Source of the DNA: Pilatotrama ljubarskyi
Lineage: Eukaryota > Basidiomycota > Agaricomycetes > Polyporales > Polyporaceae
Length of the DNA stretch: 64,000 nt
Assembly (NCBI GenBank): GCA_022385805.1
Contig: MU277761.1
Span: forward strand, 33,051 to 97,050
Direction: 5' to 3'
Shown: positions 44,101 to 56,282 of the stretch, one piece after another
How positions within the stretch are numbered: position 1 is the stretch's first letter
Layout of the letters: each line of letters starts with the position of its first letter
Translations under genes and position numbers: made by a program
Notes under the pieces: generated by a model
What the model saw: only the letters and a program-made list of their open reading frames with translations
Told to the model about the DNA's origin: nothing
Database searches by the model: none

Positions 44101-44915
44101 GGGAAGAGGACGTCCAACACGCTCTCCTGAAGTTTTACCGGGTTCACGGGTATGCATGGCAGATCGGTGTGCATCTATTTCCTCGGTGGAACAAGGATGC
44201 TCAGTGCAGTCATCGGTACGTCCTCAGTATTTTGTAGGTCTACAGACCTCCAACCATCCTGTCCAGTGAACGTCGCCGTCGTATCCACCGAGGCTCGAGC
44301 GATTACGGTTTTCTGTTCTTACTACTGGCTCCGTGACTCAGTATTCTAGTGTGCTGTGCTGGAACATCCTTCGCCAGGCGTCAAATGTGACATTTCGGTT
44401 GTAATCTGTCCTATGCGGCTTTTCTGCCATCCCAAGCCGCGCTGGCACCCAGAGGCGTTGTTCACTTCTTCCTCGCTAGCCCTGGGCTGACCTGGGGCAT
44501 TCTGGAACATCACAGTCATCCCGGGCCAAGCTGCTGTGCATAGCAGACGTGCGGTATTATCATGTTTTCGATGGAGGGGCGTCTACAGACACTATGCGAC
44601 ACAACCCATTACGTCTTGCAGCAAGTACATTCAGTAGTAGATCGAGAGTCGCCCACTGAGAATGGTCACAAGTGTTTCTCTGACGCCAATTTGCCGCTGG
44701 TACAGCATAAGTTCCGGTATTTTCTATCATGGGCTTCCTGGGGAACCTGTCTTCGACTCGGAACGGTCTCAATGCCATATTCTGCAGGCTTCCATCCACC
44801 CATGTGGTCACATCACGTTTCACGACCAGCTGAAACCATCCATTTGTCCACCGGAGTACGAGTACACGAGAGATGCAAGGGAAAGCTCGACAGAAGAAAG
44901 GCATTCGGGCGCTAT
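41140..44915. other. 3.8 kb gene-poor interval with hairpin
   Basis: No recognisable gene between the flavoprotein (plus) and a dehydrogenase (minus). Two long minus-strand frames, 42686-43258 (190 codons) and 43624-44157 (177 codons, with two hydrophobic stretches), lie here but cannot be joined into a known protein. A near-palindromic segment lies at 43412-43529. No transposon proteins seen. Confidence 0.45.
43412..43529. repeat. long imperfect inverted repeat / hairpin
   Basis: Two arms of about 45-50 bp, the best core being tctcatggtatgtatca on the left (43434-43450) matched by tgatacataccatgaga on the right (43486-43502). The flanking ttcttcc and ctgag segments also pair. The loop contains its own perfect 6 bp palindrome, ctggcg-atg-cgccag (43461-43475). 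Only a few mismatches interrupt the stem. It may be a small fold-back element, a hairpin RNA source or a tiny MITE. Confidence 0.85.
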
Positions 44916-46370
44916 TCAGGCCAGCTTGCCGGGAACGACGGGGTGCGAACCGGAGAGCCCGCCGTCGACGGCCCAGTTCTGACCGTTCACGTAGCTTGCT
45001 TCATCTGTGTCGTGTAAGGCTCAGAATGCATGGAGTGGGCTAACGTGGGGCGTTACTAACCTGAGGCGAGAAATAGGGCGACGTGGGCGATTTCTGCGTA
45101 GCGAACGTAAGTGACAAGACGACATGTTGGAATGCATGCGAGGCATACCCTCTGGAAGGCCATAGCGGCCGAGAGGGTTGAGCTGACCGATCCTGACCTC
45201 GTTGCCCCTGGCGCGGGCACGGTCGAACATGATGCTCGTCATGTTGGTCTCGATGAGGCCCGGGCAAATCGTGTTCACGCGGATATCCTTGTGCCGCAGC
45301 TGGTATGCGGCGGTCTGGGCGATGCTGTTTACTCTATATGGCGGATCCAGATGTTAGTGCGGTAAAAACGATGTGAGAATCATACGCACGCAGCCTTGCT
45401 GGCGCTGTCTGCAAGGGTGTCAGCTTCTTGCTGGTGATCAGGAGGAGAAGACCTACAGTCGGTAGGGCCGGCTCCGGATCGAAGTCCGGCGACTGTTGAT
45501 GGTACCGGTGAGCTCGGAGGTTATGCATCTCTCCGTGGGTGATTACCTGAAGCAGTCAAGATGATACTTCCGCCGCTGTATTCCTTGCCACGCGAAGGGT
45601 TGGTCTTCTGCATGGCATCTGAACCATGTTTGACGGCCAAGAAGCACCTGTCGCATAAATCAGCATTAACGGCCAGTGGTATACGGTTGCCACGTACGAT
45701 AGCGCATTCACTCGCATGACCTTCATGAATTGCTCTGGAGATAGCTCGGACAAATGTTGCACTGTGGAGATGCCCGCCTAGCGGAGTGGCGTCAAGTCTT
45801 GTATCTATTCCATACCATGATACCTGAGCGGGACTTACGTTAGCGAAGAAGACGTCGAGACGGCCTTCGTCCCGCAAGGCTTGCTTGCAGATGTCGGCAA
45901 TGGCTGTCTCATCGGCAGCGTCGGCCTGTAGTATGGTGACCTGGGTGGGTCCATGGTGAGAAGGGGGCGTGTCCGATAGAAACACGTAAAGAACGCACCT
46001 TGACGTCGGGGTAGGCTTTCTCAATGGTGGCCTTCAGCTCTGGGAGATTGGCCAGGTCAAGGTCGCTCAGGTAGAGGTGCTGGGCGCCTGTGTATGAGCA
46101 TTAGTACCACGACCCGCAGGCGACTTTGGCGGTGTGGTTGCTGACCTTCATGTGCAAAGCGAATGGCGGTGGCTCGTCTGGCGGATGCTCTCAGACGTAG
46201 AATACGCGAAAGTGCGGGGTAACGTACCCGATTCCTTTGAGGGAGCCTGCGCCTGTGATCACGCACACCTTGCCCTTGAGACGAGAGCCGCGCGGGGCAG
46301 TCTGCAGGTGGGACTTGATGCTGTCAAGCCTGGCGAGGGTGCGCTTGCGGAAGTCGTCGGTGCTGGACAT
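44916..46370 (-). CDS. short-chain dehydrogenase/reductase
   Basis: Classical NAD(P)-dependent SDR, likely cytosolic; substrate unknown. About nine exons on the minus strand. It begins MSSTDDFRKRTLARLDSI, then has the cofactor motif VCVITGAGSLKGIG split by an intron from RRATAIRFAHEG. Next come HLYLSDLDLANLPELKATIE, VTILQADAADETAIADICKQ, LDVFFANAGIST, EQFMKVMRVNALS and CFLAVKHGSDAM. The catalytic Ser is in GGSIILTASVAGLRS and the YxxxK reads DYSASKAAVNSI, both intact. RVNTICPGLIETNM and NPLGRYGLPEGEIAHVALF follow, then the family end ASYVNGQNWAVDGGLSG. Intron positions inside VAG and the Y-S-A-S-K region restore the frame. It diverges from APC1, whose start is 329 bp away. Unlike the dehydrogenase at 37.5 kb, all catalytic residues are present. 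Confidence 0.92.
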
Positions 46371-46698
46371 GGTGGTCGCTGTTCAAGGCGGGGGCGGCAT
46401 TCAGGGACGGACTCGGGTCCATGCTGATTCCAGCACCGGGCCCGGCGAACTCGAGTGCGAACGGGAAGACGCTCTCGTGCGAGAGACGCGCGCTAGTTGC
46501 CACGTGCGCGTGACCTCCGACGCGCTCACCGGCGCCTCTTCCCGCACGCGTCCTGCCACTCGCCGCGACAAACAACGTCCTCCTCCTCGTCTCGTATTTG
46601 CTTTCTGTATGCTCTCTTCACGAACTTGCTAGCTTCCTACTGTGCTTGCTACAGGTTTTGTTTGAATCAGCAACGCAAGGGACGCTCGAACGTGCAGG
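46371..46698. promoter_or_regulatory. divergent promoter region, SDR / APC1
   Basis: 328 bp between start codons on opposite strands; must contain both promoters and 5' UTRs. No TATA box recognised. Confidence 0.5.
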
Positions 46699-49600
46699 AT
46701 GTCTGCCACCGTTCCTCCCCTTCCGATCCCGGTCGTGGCGCGCCCATACGCCCTCACCTCCAAGTCCCTCTCGCACAGCGTCTCGCAGCAACCGCAACCC
46801 TCCGAAAGCGACTCTCCGCTCCTCCGCTCTATCCGCAACACCCTCCGGTCTGCTCGCGGCGCCCAAGACTCCTCCGTCCAGTCCATGCTCTATAGGCCAC
46901 ATGGCGACGCTGGTCCCGAACAGGGCGAGGAACTTCTGGCGTGGGACGCCTACACCGTCTCCCTCAGTCAAGGTGGCATCCTCCGCAGGAAGTGGTCTTT
47001 CGGCGACCCGGTCCAGTGGGCTTGCATCGGCCTCCTCATCCAGCCTAGCCAGCTCTTCTCTTCGACACCGTCCACACCCGCCTACTACAGGGAGGATCCC
47101 AGTGAGAAGCTGCCCGAAGTCGACCCCGAGTCCAAAGCGACCTTTGGTCCGTACGCCCAGGCTCGCATGGAGAAGAAACGTGTAGACGACCCTGAAGTTC
47201 GTCTGCGCGGAGTCTTCGTCTTCCTCCGAGGCATGACCAAGATATATCTCATGAACGGCCTGGAGCATACCCTCAACCTCCCCTTCATCGTGCGCCGCGC
47301 CTGGCCGGTAGAGCCTTGTGGACTCTTCGTCCAACGTGTCGTCGAGAGCTGGGAGCTCGAGGAGAACAAGCAATCTGGCTCAGAACCGCTTACGACCGTC
47401 TTCACGCTCAGCAGCCCCTTCGCCGAACCTTCTGTCGTCGGCATCACCGACGGCATCCGGGGTGGCTTCGACACGCAACCTCTACAAATGAAAGCCGACT
47501 ATGCATCCGAGACGGCGTCTCTACCTCCTGGCGAGCGTATCCTCTGGGTCGCGCCCAACGCCCGAGACTTCGCAAACAGCCTCATGCTCACCGTTAACGT
47601 GGAGATGAACCGCCTCTCTGTCTGGCGATACGTTTATGCGCCTCCCCCAGGCTCATCAAAGTCTGCGCGAGCGTCAGCCCCCCACCCCACCAGTCATCAT
47701 ACGAAACGCAGTTCAATGTCCGGCAACACCTCTGCGCATCTGCGTCACACAAATGCAGCCTCGGACGATCTCCGCCTGTCTCCTGACAAGACAGACCCCA
47801 GGCGTCCCGGCGGACTCTCAGGTTTGGCTCCAACTCTTACGACGACTACGACGATGGCAGAGCTAATGGGCGGGAATCTGGTCGGAGGTGCCATATCACA
47901 ATCGCAATGGAACCTTCCCCTGAACGTCATGCTCAATGCTTCTGGCAAGTTCGATCTGTCATCTGGCCTGAACAAGATGGCTCTTAGCGAGCAGGTCAAT
48001 CTGGACGATGTGCCCGATCCTGCTGAGGAAGTGCGTTTGAAGCCGCTTTACTGGGCGGAAAAGCTATACGAAGAGATAATCCCTGACTCTGCGTTCGTCT
48101 GCATTTCTCTCGGGTGACATACCGGACTGATGTATAGGCTTTAGGACCGCGGATTGTGACAACATCTCTGTCGCACTCTTCGACATACGATGGGACGGCA
48201 AGGCAACAAGAGCTCTCCTCGGCATATGCCTCCCGGCGGTTGAGACTCTCCTAATCTATGAGGTAGCTCGAACACAATCGGGCGTGCTGCAGATGCACCT
48301 CGTATCTCGTGTTCCTGCAACGGCCATCTCGTCCATCATCGCGACGCGCGAACAAGTCGCAGACTTGCTCGTGCTGAAAGCCGATGGCTCTCTCTCTTTA
48401 TTCATTCACGGGACTTGTGAGTTACCTCTGGACGTAAAGCTTCCTCCCTCCCCCGCCGAAGGTGGTACTACGCAAGAACGACGGATTGTGGGCTTCTCTC
48501 ATATTCTCGGCAGCAGCGTTTCGCTGCAGCTTTCTGATGGCTCTGCTCTCCGCACGTCTTTCAACATGGACCCTCAAGATAACCTCGTGAAGGCTGCCTT
48601 ATACATGCTCGCGTTGACTGTTCCCGCGGATACTTTCTTTGCGCTTCATCTCTCCTTCCTGAGACGTTGGTCTTCCAAGGGATACTCTTGCGTCGAGGAA
48701 GTCGAGTTCCGGATGTTGGAAGAAGCGCTGTGGGAGGTTCTCGGCCTGGAAGCTGCAGAACGGTATGGCAGCCAAGATGACGAAGAGAGCCCGGCCTGGC
48801 GGCAGTTGGCGGCGAACGAGTCCATCGCGAGGTTCCGCGAAGACCCCGCCCTTCGTGGACTGCGGCTCCCCGGCTCAGCTACCTGCGATGCGCCCTTTCG
48901 CAAACCGGCGGTCAAACCCACCGCTCAGCATGCTGCTGTCCTCCTGGCCCTTCACCATGTAGCCGAGGACAGGCGACTGTCCGTTACTACCTTCGCGGAC
49001 GTTCTAAGGCTTGCACCCTTGATCTGCCGACTTGCCATAATAGTCCGTCCAGAATGGGCCGATTACTGGAAGCGCCTCTGCCCCAACGCAATGCCTATCT
49101 GGCCTCCTTTATCTATGACAGGTATGAATTACCACTATGTTGTTAGACACGACTAATATTCCCCCTTGCTAGTGCTTGAACACGTCTACGAACGCATGCC
49201 CATATGGCCTCCTGACATGACTGCCATACTGTACGGTCGACTCTACAACTCGGACTGGAAAGTTCCCTGGTCCAACAGCTTCGACTTTGCAGCGCGGTTA
49301 GAGCTGGAGGGCTGTTGTGCGTTCGGCCGAGTGGACCCTCTTCCACGTACTTGTGCGATGGCCGTGCTATGCAAGACCTTGACCGACAAATACTGGGAAG
49401 AGAAGGTCCTCGACACCCGCTCGCGCGCTGTGGCTGCCCTACAAGTCATGGACGTCTGGCAATTCAAGCCTCACAATTTGCAGCGCTTGCCACTAGGCGT
49501 CGCCGCTCCTCTTCGGGAGGCTCTCCGCACTTGCCAGCTTTCCCCAGGGGGCGACTGGACCGTGTCGGCCTACCGGCTTGTTGGTCGCAACGACCTCGCG

Positions 49601-52600
49601 GAGGGACTCACTGACAAGCCGGCCATAGCTGATAACAACGGCTACCGATCTGTGCGGGAATTCCTCGTCAGTGGCTCGTGCGCCATGCAGTCGGGGATCA
49701 AACCGATCACTATGTCGTACCAGCACCCCACCATGGGGCGGAAGACGTCGCAAAGACTGATTGAAGGCGTGTATCGCGCGGTTTCCGGGGATCACAGCAA
49801 AGTCACCGGGGTCGAGTACGACCTGGATGATTTTACGCGGATGCGCTTCGGTCAGGACCGACGTCTGGAGGACGTTGCGCGCATGTTATGCTCGGCCAAT
49901 GTCCACTACGTACGGATTCCTACACGCCCGGAGGCTAGGTACGTCGTCATTTGTGTCCAAAAACCTTGGCTGTTACTCAAAAGCGTCGCAGCGAGGCAGA
50001 TCAGCTAAGGGACCAACAGGTCACGGTACATCGTGTCACGGAGCGTATCCTGGCTCTTCCTCTCGGGAGGGCCGTCTTCACCTTCGGGTCTATGCATACT
50101 GTCACAAAGGAGTCCTTCGCGATCCCGAAGATGGAGTACTCGGTGCGGATCCAACCCTCCAACATTCTCTACACGACGGAGATCATGAAAATGCCTCCCG
50201 AGTATATCAGCTGGGGCGAGTTTCACAACGGTGTTGCCGCGGGGCTGCGTATCTCTTCTCAGGCGCAGAGCATCGAGAGCTCGTGGATCAAGTTCAACCG
50301 GCCTTCCGAACTCACGCCTGAGCATGCTGGTTTCCTCTATGCGTTGGGACTCACGGGACACCTGCGCGAGATGCTGACCTGGCACACGTTCGGCTACCTC
50401 ACCCCAAAGCACGACATGACCTCCATCGGCGTCCTCCTTGGCCTTGCCGCAGCGAACGTTGGGAGCAGCAACAAGCACGTCACCAAACTTATCGCGGTTC
50501 ATACCCCTGCCCTCCTTCCAACTCCCGATGTCGACCTGAACGTCCCTCTGATCACCCAGTCAGCGGGACTCATGGGCATCGGCCTGCTCTACCTCGGGAC
50601 GAAACATCGAAGAATGGCGGAAGTCTGCTTGAACCAGATCAGTCGACGAGATCTCTATCAGCCTGACATCAGCAACGAGTACCGGGAAGCATACACTATC
50701 TCTGCTGCTTTGGCCTGCGGTATGATCCTGCTAGGAAAGGGTACATCAACCCCGGCCGACCTTGTCATACAGAATCGTCTACGGCTATTGATTCACGGCG
50801 AGCCACGTCTAGTCGAAAACGGCAAGCCCCGACGTCCCACTTTTGACGTTAATATCACGTCTCCTGCTGCCTCCGTCGCCCTCGGCTTGATGTACTTGCG
50901 CACGGAGCGCCAGGACGTGGCCGACATCCTGGCTATACCGACGACACTTGAAGGCCTCAACTCGATCCAGCCGAACTTCCTGACCGTTCGGGCAATGGCA
51001 CGCGCACTGATCATGTGGGACAAGATAGCACCCACGAAGGCATGGCTCATGGCTCAGCTACCCCAAGTCGTCGTCCAGGCCATGGACTCCCGTTTCCGCG
51101 GGAAACGTGTCGACGATGCCTATGAACTCGCTTACTACAACATTTTGGCCGGCTCATGCTTGGCTGTAGGTTTGAAGTATGCGGGCAGCGCGAGGGAAGA
51201 GGCGTATTCACTTCTCGTTCAGTACTGGGATATGTTCAGTCAACTGGCTTTCGCCAACAGTACGTGCCGTCCCCGCTCCCTGAGCCTTCTTTCTGATTCT
51301 GCTTAGGCATCGCATATGACCACCGAATCAAGCGGTCTGCTCTGCGCGAGGGACTCAACTTGATCTCTCTCGGTATGGCGATGGTTATGACGGGCACTGG
51401 CGAAGTGAACTGCTTGCGGCGTTATCGCTATGCCTACGGGATCAACAACCCGAGTGTGCGATACGGTTGCTTCACCGCCACGAGTATATCCATTGGCCTG
51501 CTTTTCCTGGGCGGTGGTCGCTACACACTCAGTACCTCTGACGCGTCGATCGCGTGCTTAATCGCTGCTTTCTACCCTCGCTTCCCTCAAAACCCCGCCG
51601 ACAACAAGGCCTACCTCCAGGCCTACCGACACCTCTGGGTCTTGGCAGTAGAGCCCAGATGCCTGGTGGCCCGAGATGTCGATTCAAGGGAGATAGTCTA
51701 CCTCCCCATCAAGGTCAAGGTCAAGGACGGAAACCAAGTCGGTACAGCGCAGATGATTGCCCCGACTCTCGTTCCAGAAATCGACAAGGTGTTGTCGATC
51801 CGGGTGGACACGCCCCGGTACTGGCCGTTCTATCTTGACATTGTCAACTTCCCTCGTCATCGTGAATCGCTGCTGCGCAGTCAGACGCTCTTCGTAAAGC
51901 GTCGGACCGCGTTCCTCACGTACATGGAGGACCCGAAAGGCAGTCGCAGCCTGTTCGTCCGTTCTGGATCTGGCACGGGCGACGCTGCTACCCTCGATTT
52001 CCCGCAAGCCACCGATATCAAGGCTCATCCGGCGACCGACCTCCACGACTTCATCGCATCTTCCTCGAACGACCCCCTGTTCCTCGCTTTCGCGGATCAC
52101 CTGTGTAGAGATGACGGCGAGGCGCCAGAGGAACGACTCTTTCAGGCCTACTGCCACGCCGCGCTGCTTGACTGTATGCTTCAGGATAAGTCGCAGACGC
52201 TTCAGTCGCTTCTCACTGCGTTCCACTTCCGCGTCATGTCACCGAAGTCGGCTTACTTCACGCTGCGGCTGCAGGACCTCCGCTTCGCCGCCGACTTCTA
52301 CAGCAAAGTATACGACCGGAAGTTCAGCGGGCGATCCGAAAACAACCCCAGACCGCCTCTCATCAGGGAAACTACTCTGTCTGGCGCACTCCACGTACTG
52401 GACTCAAAGCTGGATGCGTTCCGCGAGACTGAGCACTTCAAACCGTTCTTGGCTCGATATGCTCGAGGCGAGGGCATCCCAGCCTTCCCAGAGGGATCTG
52501 CAGAATGGGCGACGTCGCGCGATTTGTCCTGGTACCTGGAGCGGAACAGCGTCCCTGCTTCTACCCTTCTTACTCTGCTGAAGGATCTCGCTCAGAAGGC

Positions 52601-52772
52601 CCGCCAGGAATGCCTCGGTACCCCTCCACCTGCTGGGACGACAAATGCGGAGGCTCTAGAGTTAGGTATCAAAGAAGTTGCACACGCGACGGGCACGCAG
52701 ATGACGACCGCCATGGGTTCGGGCTGGACTGTGCGCTCCTTGGACGAGGTGATGGCAGCTTGGAGTTCCTAG
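46699..52772 (+). CDS. APC1: anaphase-promoting complex subunit 1 (APC1)
   Basis: Largest scaffold subunit of the APC/C ubiquitin ligase, which drives anaphase and mitotic exit. Five main exons (46699 to about 48112, about 48144-49121, 49173-49937, 49989-51259, 51307-52772) give about 1,960 aa, close to the human protein. The N-terminal WD40-like half contains EELLAWDAYTVSLSQGGILR, KWSFGDPVQWACI, RGVFVFLRGMTKIYLMNGLE and LSSPFAEPSVVGITDGI. The PC-repeat region is clear: AGFLYALGLTGHLREMLTW, SIGVLLGLAAANVGSSN, ITQSAGLMGIGLLYLGTKHR, EAYTISAALACGMILLGKG, GLMYLRTERQDVADILAIP, LNLISLGMAMVMTGTGEV and RYGCFTATSISIGLLFLGGG. The first join near 48112 is odd: the frame is only restored by an intron of about 31 nt or a non-standard splice. 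A disordered Ser/Thr-rich loop lies around residues 330-400. Confidence 0.95.
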
Positions 52773-53858
52773 CTATTTGCCGCCGCCTTGCGTTTCGTGC
52801 TCTGGGTACAGGCGTCGAGCGGATCTGGAGTTCCCCGCGCCACATGTTAGGACGATATTAACCCATGCCGGGTTCTGAGCGGCGATTCCGTACGTCCACG
52901 AGATTGTATCCCTAGTTCCCATACTCTATACCACGCAATGTTGTACGAAACCTTCGACAGAGGAATTCCAGGTACGCCCGCAGTTTGAATGTATAGGGGG
53001 GTGGAGGAAGACTTACGTAAAGCTAGCGAATCATTTAGGTGTGAGCGTCGTCTGAGCTTGAGCTTAAGGGACCTTGCTACTGCGTCGCACACTTCCGAGA
53101 GCGACTCTTCTCCGAGGCAGTCGCACACATGCGAGGTGTGCAGCGCTGCAGAACTTGGGGAGCATTGTCTTTATCCGAGGATCAACGGTGCGCCACTTGC
53201 TAATTTCTTCGGTGACCTGCGTTTTCGTCGCACGTTGCGGAGCTAGGTTAGACGGGCTTATGCTTGACACGGGCACCGGCTCATGGCTAGATCTGCGATG
53301 TCAGTGATGCAGGGGTCGGATAGCGTGGCGGCGACCTTCAGGCATGAGTCCCGTTATCACCTCAATCTTTTCCCAGATGAACCGCAAAGCTGCAAGCAAC
53401 ATCTGTGGGGTATCACACGGGAAACGACCATTGATGCCGTGCATGCACCCCAGAGTGAGTGTTGTCCCGTTCTTACCATTGTAGTCGCGCCTCAACCGTG
53501 CATGCACTTCTAGACCGTTCATTTCGGAGATTTTATGCGGACTTCTTGCATGCAAGCGAGCCAGTGGAAAGATACCGTCTAACGATCATGGTATGCGCGC
53601 GAGCGGTGATGCATCCGTGTATCGTTTGCTGTCACCCTCCTGTCACCTGTGCTGCACCAAGGGACGCACTCAGCTGATGGACGAACATATGTTCTACGCG
53701 GCAAGTCATTATCCTCGACTTCTGGTCGCTGAGAATTTTGCAGGGTCGCTGCACGGAATACCGCCCGCTTGAAGCCGCGCAGATGTATAAATCCCGCTCC
53801 TCGTCAATCCCGTCCTCCCTGCCTACCTCCTTCACACCCACCACCATCTCCAGTCACC
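52773..53858. other. intergenic region
   Basis: 1.1 kb between APC1 and the first EthD gene, both plus. A TATA box for the EthD gene lies at 53786-53792. Nothing else recognised. Confidence 0.45.
53786..53792 (+). promoter_or_regulatory. TATA box, first EthD gene
   Basis: TATAAAT 67 bp upstream of the ATG at 53859, with a CT-rich leader between them. Confidence 0.55.
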
Positions 53859-54343
53859 ATGCTCGCAACATCAGAATCCTCCTCTCCTCCAGCTCTGCGC
53901 ACCGATCGCGTCCGCCTCGCCGTGCTCATGGCTCCTAAGCCCGGGTTGTCCTTCGAGGAGTTTGACCGGTACTGGCTCGATGTTCATGCGAAGGTCTTCT
54001 CTTCCATTGCGATCGCGAAGAGAAACTTGTTGAAGTACGAACAAGTAAGCCTGTCCCGACTTAATATGCAGAGCGAGCCGGTCTCATCAATGACATTGGC
54101 TTGGCACAGTTCCATCTCGATCCCAAGTACGAAGAAGTCATTGCCGCTCAGACACTCGCGCAGTCGAAGAGTCCTTTCCGAGGCATTGCGATCTTCGAAG
54201 CGACTTCACTGGATAAGATCTTTGAGATCTTCCGGGACGAGGAGTACCTCCGCGTCGTCGTCCCGGACGAGCACAAGTTCTTCGACCACGAGAAGGCACA
54301 GATACTTGCGGGTCCCTTCGCCACCATAATTGACAAGCTATAG
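53859..54343 (+). CDS. EthD-domain protein (dimeric alpha-beta barrel), copy 1
   Basis: Small EthD-family protein, a dimeric alpha-beta barrel; relatives include monooxygenase-like and cyclising/decarboxylating enzymes, but the reaction here is unknown. Exons 53859-54044 and 54110-54343 give 139 aa. The N-terminal strand and helix are RTDRVRLAVLMAPKPGLS then FEEFDRYWLDVHAKVF, with the W-x-x-x-H pattern that carries the usual active-site histidine. The second half reads GIAIFEATSLDKIFEIFRDE, YLRVVVPDEHKFFDHEK and ends FATIIDKL. The intron falls right after KYEQ, the same place as in the paralogue at 55 kb. No signal peptide, so cytosolic. Confidence 0.9.
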
Positions 54344-55020
54344 GTACGCTTATTTTGTTCTTACTATGCGCCCAGCTTGATACAGCTCGATTTCCCTAGG
54401 CGATGGCATGCGTTATATCTCGACGTCGCCGAGGGCATTGGAAATGCAGGGATATGACGATGAGTGTGCCCAGTGAGCAGGGCGATGTTCCAGATATCCA
54501 TAGCTACTACCATACACGGCGCAACGCAGCTTACGGGGTTCCTAATCGATGTGCCCCCGCATATATAAGGGTCGCGCTTCTACGATGACATGCAACACAG
54601 ATGGACATTACTCGTATTCTCACTCAACATGCGCAACACGAAGCGATGCGTCTGTGAGTCAGAGTAGCCGTTCAGCTGTTTGCGAGGTGTGCTCAGAACC
54701 GGTCTCATTGCATGAGGAGCTTCAGCAGCGAGTGAACCTGGTGTAGGCTTCTCCCCAATACACTACACTTCAGAGGGCTTACGGGCGCCGATAATAGCGT
54801 CGGCGCACTCGGAAGAACAGTCCTCAGTCGCAAGCCAGAGCTGTCCCACACGGGAGGTGATATCGTGGCGACATCATATAAGATACGTGCATGCCCAAGC
54901 CGCCTTTGCGACATCAGGCTGAGGTTGCCCTCTACGGTGCATACAATATCTTACATAACTATACTGGATTGCATTCCCTGGTCAGGGTCGGCGGTGAGTA
55001 GGAAAGAAAGCACTCACGAT
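54344..55020. other. convergent 3' flank between EthD paralogues
   Basis: 677 bp between the stop codons of the two EthD genes. Short open frames only; no repeat, gene remnant or RNA gene recognised. Confidence 0.45.
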
Positions 55021-55516
55021 CTATGAGCGATCGACAAAGGTCACAAATGAGCCGGCGACAAAACCCGTTTTGCTTCGCTCGATGAAGTTCGCCTCGTCAG
55101 GCAAGACGACGCGTTTGTACTCTTCGCTCTTGAAGACCTCGAATATCTTCTCGTAAGACTCGGCCTCGAACACCGCGACACCGCGATACTGGACAACATC
55201 GAAGCCCATCGCAGCGACGCCTTGGTCGAAGGCGGTGTTGTAGTGGTGCTGTACATGCAAGGAAGCACCATGAGCTGATGTTTATGTATGAGCGCCATGG
55301 TGCTACCTGTTCATACTTGAGGATGTTCTTCTTCGTGATTTCCATGTTCGCGAAGAGGGGACCATGCACTTCACGCCAGTAGGTGTAGAATTCCTCGTCA
55401 GACATTCCCGGTTTCTTGGCCATGAGGCCCACGACGCGGACGCGATCCGTGCGATACCCAGGCGCGGAAGCAGTCGAGGCCGCGGCGGAACTTGCTGTGG
55501 GAACGGCGTCGCTCAT
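55021..55516 (-). CDS. EthD-domain protein, copy 2
   Basis: Paralogue of the protein at 53859-54343, in opposite orientation. Exons 55516-55307 and 55248-55021 give 145 aa. It has a Ser/Ala-rich N-terminus, then YRTDRVRVVGLMAKKPGMS, DEEFYTYWREVHGPLFANM, with the W-x-x-x-H active-site pattern, and KKNILKYEQ before the intron. The second exon codes HHYNTAFDQGVAAMGFDVV, YRGVAVFEAESYEKIFEVF and EYKRVVLPDEANFIERSK. The match to copy 1 is moderate across the whole length and the intron position is identical, so this is an old inverted tandem duplication. It may act as a homo- or hetero-dimer with copy 1, which is inference. Confidence 0.9.
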
Positions 55517-55589
55517 GGGAGTGGATGTGGAGGAGATGGCAGGGCAGCGATAAGATGTGCTGCGAGTCGAAGTGACGGGAGGATGCCCA

Positions 55590-55596
55590 TTAAATA
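55590..55596 (-). promoter_or_regulatory. candidate TATA box, second EthD gene
   Basis: TATTTAA on the minus strand about 75 bp upstream of the ATG at 55516, the same spacing as in the paralogue. Confidence 0.45.
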
Positions 55597-56282
55597 GACC
55601 TACGATTGGTGAAGGTCACCAATGTGGGTGGGTTCCGGGAGAACATCCACGTTGATAGCCGTCGTACCTAGTGAAGCTCGTGGCTTACCACTTGCTTACA
55701 CCGAGCGGACGTAGCAAGCGGCACCCTACAAGAAAGGCAGTCCATGCCCGGCCGATTCACGCTGTCTGTGATGTGAAAGCTATCCGAGACACCTGAGTCC
55801 TCGGGCGCATCTTGAGGCGGAGCGACGTCTTTGCACTGGTAGGCTGGACGGGCTGCAAGCCATTGCTGCAGAGGATGGCGGCGCGCCGGCGTACGAGAGA
55901 ACATACAGCATGCGTTGTTCGGCCCCTCAGCTCCATACGAGCAGCAATAGCCATAGTGTAGACTCGTCAACAAATGTGCATAAGGCTTCACGCGAGTCTG
56001 AGAACGCCTAGGTGAAGCCAGTATCCAGCCCGCATCAGTCAGAAGCGTTGTAAAGTACATCCGACGACCCCAGAAAGAGCCAAGAACACTGGAGCGTCTC
56101 ACCGTACGCCTGGTTCCGGAAGTACACGAGGTGCACTCACGAGCCGCACGGGGAGAAGGCTTGACCAGCACAGGCAGAGAAGTAGCAAAGGGGGTTCAGT
56201 ATCGCTAGAGCACGGCCTAAATGGGCAGCTGTAGCGTCCATGATTGAGTCGAAGCAATATAACTTGTATGTACCGTATGTCA

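Noticed and set aside
46618..47373. 251-codon frame antisense to APC1
   Set aside because: Overlaps the strongly supported APC1 first exon on the other strand.
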